From contig JBBAAC010000077.1 of NCBI GenBank assembly GCA_041658465.1, positions 1 through 10,336 on the forward strand: DNA of 10,336 nt, written 5' to 3'. Source of the stretch: JAJZQH01 sp041658465 (GTDB lineage: Bacteria; UBA10199; 2-02-FULL-44-16; JAAZCA01). The first letter of the stretch is position 1. Every line of letters starts with the position of its first letter. Below, in pieces: positions 6,146 through 10,336 of the stretch. The notes beneath the pieces are model-generated. The model worked only from the letters and a program-made list of their open reading frames with translations. It had not been told where the DNA came from and did not search any database. A program made the position numbers and the translations under genes.

Positions 6146-8133
6146 ATCGGCTTGAATTCCACCGTGCACCTCGTCCCTGCATCAACGGCGCTCCCGGGCG
6201 ACGGACTCTGGTTCACCGCAACGCCGCTCCCCTTGAATTCCCAATCGATCGCAGCGTCCTTTGCGGCGGCAAGCACGCCGCGCATCGTGAGGCCGGTTAA
6301 GTCGGGCAGTCGCCACGTGCCGTCGCTGTGCTGCACGACCGGGTCGGCCTTCGATTCCTCTGATGCCACCACAGCCAACTCTTCCACGGCGGCCGACGTG
6401 GGCAACGCCTGCGCAGTCGTCACGAGCGTAGAGGGCACCTTGAGGTAATGCAGCGACTCTTCCACGATCGTTCTGAAGAGCGGCGCAGCCACCTGTCCGC
6501 CGTAGTACGCGCCTCGCGGCTCGTCGATTCCGACAAAGACTGCTATGCGCGGCGAATCCGCCGGCGCAAAACCGACAAACGATGCGTAATATCTTCCCTC
6601 GGCGTATCTTCCTGTCCGCGAATCTACCTTCTGCGCAGTGCCCGTCTTGCCGGCCATCTGGTATTCGAGGCTCGCCGCGAGAGTGCCCGTGCCTCCCTCC
6701 TGCGTCACCCTCCTGAGCAGGCCGTTCATCACCTTTGCTGCGGCCTCTCCAATCGGCTGGCTCACGACCTGCGGAGTCGTCTCAAAGAGCACCAGGCCCT
6801 TGTCGTTCGTGATACGCTTGACGACATAGGGCTTCATCAGATTTCCGCCGTTCGCGATCGCCGCAAACGCCACCGACATCTGCAGCGGAGTTACCGCTAT
6901 CCCCTGTCCAAACGCGATCGTGGCGAACTGGATAGGCGACCACTTCGATCGGGGCGACAATAGCCCTGCCGCTTCGCCGGGAAGGTCGATGCCCGTTTCC
7001 TTGCCGAAGCCGAACGACTTGATCGCTTTCTCCACCCGCTCCTGCCCCAACTGCTGCTCTACCTTGTACGCGCCGATGTTGCTCGACACCCTGATGATGT
7101 CGGCGACCGACAGCTTTCCGTGCGCGTGGGAATCGCGGACGATGTTGGTGCCTATCTTTATAGAGCCGCCCTCGCAGTTGAAGGTATCATCGGACTTCAC
7201 GGCCCCCGCATCGAGGGCAGCCGAGACCACTATCACCTTGAACGTGGAGCCGGGCTCACGTGGCTCGACAATCGCGCTGTTGCGCCAACTCGCGAGCGGA
7301 TAGCGGTCGTACTCGTTCGGATCGAATGTCGGAATGTTCGACATCGCGAGCACCGCGCCGGTGCGCACATCTATGACCACCGCCTGTCCAGCGCGCGCAT
7401 GCGCGGTAGTCACTCCCTTGGCGAGCGCACGATCCGCTATGTACTGCAGCGTCTTGTCGATGGTGAGCTCGATATTTTTCGACTCCGCATCACCATCTTC
7501 GGCGTTGGGCGAGAGGTAGAGATGGCCCCTCGCATCGCGCTTCATGTCCTGCGACTGCGTGTGCTGGGCGAGCACTTCGTCGTACCTGAGCTCGACGCCG
7601 CCCAGCGGCTCGTTATCGAAACCGACAGCGCCCAGCACGGACGCCCCTACGGATCCGTTCGGATACGAGCGCTTGCTCTCGCGCATCGCGTAAATTCCCT
7701 CGATGTTAAGCCCCTTGATCGCTTCGGATTCGGCCGTGCTCACGCGTCGCTTCACCCAAACAAACTTTCGCTGGGAGCTGAGCCTGTCGAGGAGCTGTGC
7801 GCGATCCACATGCAGCGCCTGGGCAAGCTTGCCCGAGGCCTCTACCGCGCCCTTGATCTCCCTTGGATTTGCAAAGATCGAATCCGCCGTGACGTCGATC
7901 GCCATCTCCCGGCCGGCGGCATCCAGGATCTTGCCCCGCATGCTGCTTTCGCGCACCGCGGTGCGATACTGCCGAAGCGCCACATTTTCGATGGCGGCGT
8001 TGTCCTTCAAATGGAACGCAACAGCTCGGCAAATCAGGATGCCGAAGCAGAGCGCGAGGAAAGCGGCGATCGCAAAAACGCGCTTCACGCTTCGCCCTTC
8101 GTTCGGCCGTTCTGATTTTCTAAACCTCGGCAT
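6139..8133 (-). CDS. ftsI: FtsI/PBP3-type septal transpeptidase with C-terminal PASTA domain
   Basis: Class B penicillin-binding protein that cross-links peptidoglycan at the division septum, in complex with FtsW and FtsL. The 664 residues are arranged as a basic N-terminus (1-18), one membrane anchor (about 19-40), a dimerisation/pedestal region that begins with RESSMRGKILDAAGREMA (61-78), and a transpeptidase domain. The domain carries the active-site tetrad S296-T-F-K299 (SxxK), S350-S-N352 (SxN) and K496-T-G498 (KTG, in AGKTGTAQ). A low-complexity Ala/Val/Ser/Glu linker (about 570-605) leads to one PASTA domain (about 606-662, LPDLTGLT...SPSPGSAVDAGT). PASTA tails occur on PBP2x and SpoVD and on FtsI of some deltaproteobacteria; E. 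coli FtsI lacks one. The start is 17 bases after the ftsL stop with a GAG-containing purine stretch upstream. The stop codon lies in the stem of the following hairpin. Confidence 0.97.
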   Translation of the reverse strand: MPRFRKSERPNEGRSVKRVFAIAAFLALCFGILICRAVAFHLKDNAAIENVALRQYRTAVRESSMRGKILDAAGREMAIDVTADSIFANPREIKGAVEASGKLAQALHVDRAQLLDRLSSQRKFVWVKRRVSTAESEAIKGLNIEGIYAMRESKRSYPNGSVGASVLGAVGFDNEPLGGVELRYDEVLAQHTQSQDMKRDARGHLYLSPNAEDGDAESKNIELTIDKTLQYIADRALAKGVTTAHARAGQAVVIDVRTGAVLAMSNIPTFDPNEYDRYPLASWRNSAIVEPREPGSTFKVIVVSAALDAGAVKSDDTFNCEGGSIKIGTNIVRDSHAHGKLSVADIIRVSSNIGAYKVEQQLGQERVEKAIKSFGFGKETGIDLPGEAAGLLSPRSKWSPIQFATIAFGQGIAVTPLQMSVAFAAIANGGNLMKPYVVKRITNDKGLVLFETTPQVVSQPIGEAAAKVMNGLLRRVTQEGGTGTLAASLEYQMAGKTGTAQKVDSRTGRYAEGRYYASFVGFAPADSPRIAVFVGIDEPRGAYYGGQVAAPLFRTIVEESLHYLKVPSTLVTTAQALPTSAAVEELAVVASEESKADPVVQHSDGTWRLPDLTGLTMRGVLAAAKDAAIDWEFKGSGVAVNQSPSPGSAVDAGTRCTVEFKPMM

Positions 8134-8150
8134 CGTTATCTCGTCACTAA

Positions 8151-8489
8151 TCAGGGTCGTTGGACGATCACGACCTCGTCGCCATTCGGCAGCCGCATGC
8201 CGAAGCGCTCGGCAGCGACCTTCGACAACCGCTCGGGCGATTTCTGCACCGCAACCTCGGCCTCGAGGATATCCCGCTGCTGCGCCAGATCCGTGGTCTC
8301 CTTGCGTATGCGGCTCACCTCATAGCCCAGCTGGATCACCTGTATGCGCGCCCAAACGTAGAGCAGCGCCAGGACAACGCAGATTCCAAGCAGGGACAGC
8401 GCCTGCCGCAGATACCTGCGGCTGACCGCCGCGCTCTTCGGCGCGATGGGCTGCCGCCTCACCGCGCTTATCATCGAAATTGTGCTCAT
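8151..8489 (-). CDS. ftsL: FtsL, bitopic divisome protein
   Basis: Small single-pass membrane protein that, with FtsB and FtsQ, recruits and activates FtsWI at the septum. The 112 residues comprise a basic cytoplasmic N-terminus (1-29), a membrane helix (about 30-47), then a periplasmic helical region rich in charged heptads (about 54-85, LGYEVSRIRKETTDLAQQ) that should form a coiled coil, and a C-terminal RFGMRLPNGDEVVIV (95-109) typical of FtsL and septum-initiator proteins. FtsL sequences diverge widely, so the assignment rests on length, topology, the LGYE and RFGMRLP segments, and its place between rsmH and ftsI. Its ATG overlaps the rsmH stop as ATGA, with GAGAG about 5 bases upstream. 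A second Met at residue 6 is a possible alternative start. Confidence 0.9.
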   Translation of the reverse strand: MSTISMISAVRRQPIAPKSAAVSRRYLRQALSLLGICVVLALLYVWARIQVIQLGYEVSRIRKETTDLAQQRDILEAEVAVQKSPERLSKVAAERFGMRLPNGDEVVIVQRP

Positions 8490-9394
8490 AGTCTCTCAAG
8501 GACCCTCAGCTTCGCGCTGCGCGCCCGCGGATTCACCCTCACCTCCGCCTCCCCGGGCTTGACCGCCTTTCGGACCGGCAGCGAATAATCCCCCTCCGCC
8601 GCAAGCCTGCGGAAGGCGTGCTTCACGCGCCTGTCCTCGAGCGAGTGGTAGCTGAGCACCACCAGCCTGCCGCCCGCGGTGAGGATCTTCGGCGCCGATG
8701 TCAAAAAACGGTCCAGCTCGCCCATCTCGTCGTTTACCGCTATGCGTATCGCCTGGAACACGCGCGTCGCAGGATGTATTCTCAATCTGCGCGCCTGCGC
8801 GGGAACCGCGGCAATCACGGCCGCCGCAAGTTCACCAGTGCTCTCGATCCTTCTGCCCGCAAGCGCCCTCGCGATCCTTCCGGCGAAGCGCTCCTCGCCG
8901 AACTCCCGGAGGATCGTATGGAGATCCTCTTCATCTATCCTTTCAAGGAGCTCCGCCGCGCTCTCGCCGCTTTGCGGATCCATCCGCATGTCCAGCGGCG
9001 CATCCTTCCTGAAACTGAAACCGCGGCTTCCCATATCCAGCTGGAAGCTCGATACTCCGAGATCCGCAAGGATCCCGTCGACCCGCTCGATGCCAAGGCC
9101 GGCCAGGACGCTCTCCAGCTCGGCCATCCTGCCCTGCACGATCGTGACGCGTGCACCGGCAAACATGAGGCGGGATCTTGCCGCCTCCACGGCATCCGGA
9201 TCGCGATCGATTCCGATGAGCCTTCCATCAGGCGCCGTGGCAGCCAGGATTTTCGCGGCGTGGCCGCCGCCTCCCACGGTCGCGTCAACGATCAGCTTCC
9301 CCGGCATTGCCCCGAGGAATTCTACCGCCTCGCGCATCATCACGGGCTCGTGTAAAAAATTCGTCCCGTCTCCCAGCGCTTGCTCCTCGGTCAT
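8486..9394 (-). CDS. rsmH: RsmH (MraW), 16S rRNA m4C1402 N4-methyltransferase
   Basis: S-adenosylmethionine-dependent enzyme that methylates N4 of C1402 in the 16S rRNA decoding centre (E. coli numbering). The 302-residue product shows the SAM-binding DATVGGGGH (37-45) and GIDRDP (61-66), then DGILADLGVSSFQLD (106-120), RGFSF and DMRMDP (124-140), HPATRVFQAIRI (207-218), YHSLEDR (249-255) and a C-terminal NPRARSAKLR (288-297). The stretch between SLEDR and NPRARS is compact compared with E. coli RsmH (313). The start overlaps the stop of the STAS gene as ATGA, with a GGGG about 7 bases upstream, and the stop overlaps ftsL as ATGA. It is therefore translationally coupled on both sides. Presence in a dcw cluster next to ftsL is standard. 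Confidence 0.97.
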   Translation of the reverse strand: MTEEQALGDGTNFLHEPVMMREAVEFLGAMPGKLIVDATVGGGGHAAKILAATAPDGRLIGIDRDPDAVEAARSRLMFAGARVTIVQGRMAELESVLAGLGIERVDGILADLGVSSFQLDMGSRGFSFRKDAPLDMRMDPQSGESAAELLERIDEEDLHTILREFGEERFAGRIARALAGRRIESTGELAAAVIAAVPAQARRLRIHPATRVFQAIRIAVNDEMGELDRFLTSAPKILTAGGRLVVLSYHSLEDRRVKHAFRRLAAEGDYSLPVRKAVKPGEAEVRVNPRARSAKLRVLERL

Positions 9395-9744
9395 TGCGGT
9401 TCCCCGTCGGGGGTCTCGCCCAGGAATGCGAGCAGCGCGTCCTCGACCGACGAGTAGATCTCCTCATCGAGGCCCATCGCCTCGAGGATGCGGCGCACGT
9501 ACCCGCTGGCCGCAGCCATCTTGAGATCGCCGCCGTCGCACTGGAACTCCACTATGCGCTCGGCGATCCGCTGCACGAGCTGATAATCGAGGTGCCTGAG
9601 CCCCTCGAAGTTGAGCACCACGTTGTGCTGATCGCACTGAGCAAGCGAACGTAGCACCTCGTCGAGCACGTGCGCATTGCGGCGCGAGAGCTCGCCGTTC
9701 ACTCCGACCACGGATATGTCGTGAAATCTTTTTACCTCGAACAT
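9391..9744 (-). CDS. Small stand-alone STAS-domain protein (SpoIIAA/anti-anti-sigma-like, phospho-acceptor Ser replaced)
   Basis: A 117-residue protein, essentially one STAS domain. By eye it aligns with SpoIIAA: VNGELSRRNAHVLDEVL (15-31) matches LTGELDHHTAETLKQKV, NVVLNFEGLRHLDYQ (41-55) matches HIVLNLEDLSFMDSS, and GGDLKMAAASGYVRRILEAMGL follows GGEMVVCAISPAVKRLFDMSGL. SpoIIAA-type proteins bind anti-sigma factor kinases and are switched by phosphorylation of the Ser after Asp in DSSG. Here that position is Tyr54 (DYQ) and the following S-G is also lost, so classical serine-kinase control is unlikely. The start at 9744 is 2 bases after the mraZ stop and has GGGG 8 bases upstream; an upstream extension of the frame is only the shadow of mraZ. 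The stop overlaps rsmH (ATGA). I know of no standard dcw gene in this slot. No anti-sigma or kinase partner is visible, so its target is unknown; a regulatory or envelope-linked protein-interaction role is inference. Confidence 0.85.
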   Translation of the reverse strand: MFEVKRFHDISVVGVNGELSRRNAHVLDEVLRSLAQCDQHNVVLNFEGLRHLDYQLVQRIAERIVEFQCDGGDLKMAAASGYVRRILEAMGLDEEIYSSVEDALLAFLGETPDGEPQ

Positions 9745-9746
9745 GG

Positions 9747-10187
9747 CTATAACCCCAGATCCGCGAGCGCGGCACCCATGCCCTCGAGCCGTGCCTGCGC
9801 GCCGCGGAAGACCTGTTCCCAACGCTCGTGCGACCAGAGTTCGAATCGCTTCGTCATGCCTACGATCACCACGTCGCGCGAGATGCCTGCATAATCGCGC
9901 AGCGTGGGCGGTATGAGGATCCGGCCCTGCTTGTCGATCTGGCATTCGGACGCTGCCGAGATGAAGACCCGCTGCAGCGCCTTCACCTCGTCCTTGAACT
10001 GCGGCAGCGCAGCCACCCTCCGCTCCAGGTCCTGCCACTCCGGGAGGGCATAGGCCCAGAGGCAGTTGTCGAAATTGGTGACGATCACGCGGTCGTCAGA
10101 GCCCGCCGCAAGGATCTCCCGGAAGCGGGACGGGACCGAAATCCTGCCCTTTGAATCTATCTGATGGTGGTATCGCCCACGAAACAT
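9747..10187 (-). CDS. mraZ: MraZ, transcriptional regulator of the dcw cluster
   Basis: DNA-binding protein with two AbrB/SpoVT-like halves that assembles into rings and, in E. coli, represses its own promoter. The 146-residue product carries the two diagnostic motifs DSKGRISVPSRFRE (11-24) and DKQGRILIPPTLRD (85-98), and is close to the family's usual length of about 150. The start at 10187 gives the canonical MFRGRYHHQIDSKGR N-terminus. A TGGGA that matches an MraZ box lies just 8 bases before the ATG and is also the only Shine-Dalgarno-like sequence. As first gene of the transcription unit, its product probably acts on the TGGGA repeats directly upstream. The STAS gene starts 2 bases after its TAG stop. 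Confidence 0.97.
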   Translation of the reverse strand: MFRGRYHHQIDSKGRISVPSRFREILAAGSDDRVIVTNFDNCLWAYALPEWQDLERRVAALPQFKDEVKALQRVFISAASECQIDKQGRILIPPTLRDYAGISRDVVIVGMTKRFELWSHERWEQVFRGAQARLEGMGAALADLGL

Positions 10188-10194
10188 GTGTTAA

Positions 10195-10229
10195 TCCCAT
10201 TATTTAGGGAGTCATCCCACTTTCTCCCA
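10195..10229 (-). promoter_or_regulatory. MraZ-box operator (three TGGGA repeats)
   Basis: On the minus strand, TGGGA occurs at 10225-10229 and 10215-10219, separated by exactly 5 bases (TGGGAGAAAGTGGGA), and again at 10195-10199, 20 bases further on. The three copies are therefore in one 10-base helical register, with one register position (10205) lacking a match. MraZ of E. coli binds TGGGN repeats separated by 5 bases near its promoter, so this is a near-canonical operator. It lies between the predicted -10 element and the mraZ start. The third copy coincides with the mraZ ribosome binding site. Confidence 0.8.
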
Positions 10230-10239
10230 CTTCATGGGC

Positions 10240-10269
10240 AAAATAACGGCAAATTCCTTACCCCGTCAA
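10240..10269 (-). promoter_or_regulatory. Candidate sigma-70-type promoter of the dcw operon
   Basis: Minus-strand TTGACG (10264-10269; 5 of 6 to the -35 consensus), an 18-base spacer, then TATTTT (10240-10245; 4 of 6 to the -10 consensus). This would start RNA near 10233, immediately before the MraZ boxes, the arrangement expected for an MraZ-repressed promoter. The sequence upstream (about 10271-10315) contains several A- and T-runs and could act as an UP-like element. The -10 is weak, so the assignment leans on the -35 match and position relative to mraZ. Confidence 0.6.
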
Positions 10270-10310
10270 GATTTTTCTCCTCCTAATCCCTTGAAAAAAC
10301 AGGATTTTTC
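10267..10310 (-). repeat. Direct repeat GAAAAATCYTG overlapping the -35 region
   Basis: Minus strand GAAAAATCCTG (10300-10310) and GAAAAATCTTG (10267-10277) are 10/11 identical with start points 33 bases apart, about three helical turns. The proximal copy overlaps the predicted -35 hexamer. A related GAAAATCGG precedes the distal copy. It could be a second operator for an unidentified regulator, or an accident of A-rich sequence. Confidence 0.4.
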
Positions 10311-10336
10311 CGATTTTCGCCCCGTGGGTGTCGGAT

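Noticed and set aside
9391..10038. Longer version of the STAS frame starting at 10038 and running through mraZ
   Set aside because: The added N-terminus is an out-of-frame reading of mraZ with Gly/Arg/Ala-rich nonsense. The start at 9744 has a good ribosome binding site, gives a complete STAS domain and sits 2 bases after the mraZ stop.
10212..10235. Tiny leader frame on the minus strand (ATG at 10233-10235, seven codons then TGA)
   Set aside because: It starts at or beside the predicted transcription start, has no ribosome binding site, and its codons are simply the MraZ boxes.
10279..10284. Perfect minus-strand AGGAGG upstream of the -35 element
   Set aside because: The only candidate start after it is a TTG followed three codons later by TAA, so there is no gene for it to serve. 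Treated as chance purine-rich sequence.
10234..10336. Plus-strand frame from an ATG at 10234 that stays open to the window end, a possible divergent gene
   Set aside because: It has no ribosome binding site, begins inside the MraZ operator, and encodes only about 34 low-complexity residues built on the direct repeat (QDFS twice). It cannot be excluded without the sequence beyond 10336.
1..10336. CRISPR array, tRNA, rRNA, insertion sequence or phage genes
   Set aside because: No regularly spaced repeats, RNA gene signatures, transposase motifs or terminal repeats were seen. The window is fully accounted for by the dcw cluster.

Overview
The window is a single minus-strand division and cell-wall (dcw) gene cluster that starts inside the right edge with its own promoter and runs off the left edge inside ftsW. 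In transcription order (high to low coordinates) it reads: promoter and MraZ boxes, mraZ, a small STAS-domain gene, rsmH (mraW), ftsL, ftsI with a C-terminal PASTA domain, murE, murF, mraY, murD, ftsW (5' part only). All ten genes point the same way. The plus strand holds no convincing gene; its long open frames are mirror images of the GC-rich codons opposite. No gene-free stretch exceeds 300 bases. The longest is the roughly 149-base region upstream of mraZ, followed by the ftsI-murE gap (about 91 bases), the mraY-murD gap (67 bases) and the murD-ftsW gap (37 bases).

The organism is a Gram-negative-type bacterium with meso-diaminopimelate peptidoglycan, since MurE carries the DNPR specificity motif. 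The GC-rich sequence, the gene order, the PASTA-tailed FtsI and the style of FtsL (a short protein with an LGYEVSRI segment after the membrane helix) resemble deltaproteobacterial-type lineages, including uncultivated relatives. This placement is an inference from memory of such sequences and is only moderately secure.

The genes work together in septal cell-wall synthesis. MurD, MurE and MurF add D-Glu, meso-DAP and D-Ala-D-Ala to UDP-MurNAc-L-Ala in the cytoplasm. MraY moves the product onto undecaprenyl phosphate to make lipid I. FtsW polymerises and FtsI cross-links the strands at the septum, with FtsL as a scaffold and activator. RsmH methylates 16S rRNA, and MraZ is the transcriptional regulator of the cluster. 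Three junctions have ATGA stop/start overlaps (STAS/rsmH, rsmH/ftsL, murE/murF) and two more have gaps of only 2 to 4 bases, so expression looks tightly coupled. Coupling is interrupted before murE and before murD, and both of those gaps contain inverted repeats.

The enzymes are ordinary. The unusual parts are: (1) a STAS-domain gene inserted between mraZ and rsmH, whose expected phospho-acceptor serine is a tyrosine; (2) a two-hairpin, repeat-like element between ftsI and murE that begins on the ftsI stop codon; (3) well-phased TGGGA MraZ boxes downstream of a sigma-70-like promoter, the last of which also lies at the mraZ ribosome binding site; and (4) an 11-base direct repeat, spaced 33 bases, that overlaps the -35 region. 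I saw no entirely new multi-gene system; the STAS insertion is the best candidate for undescribed biology.
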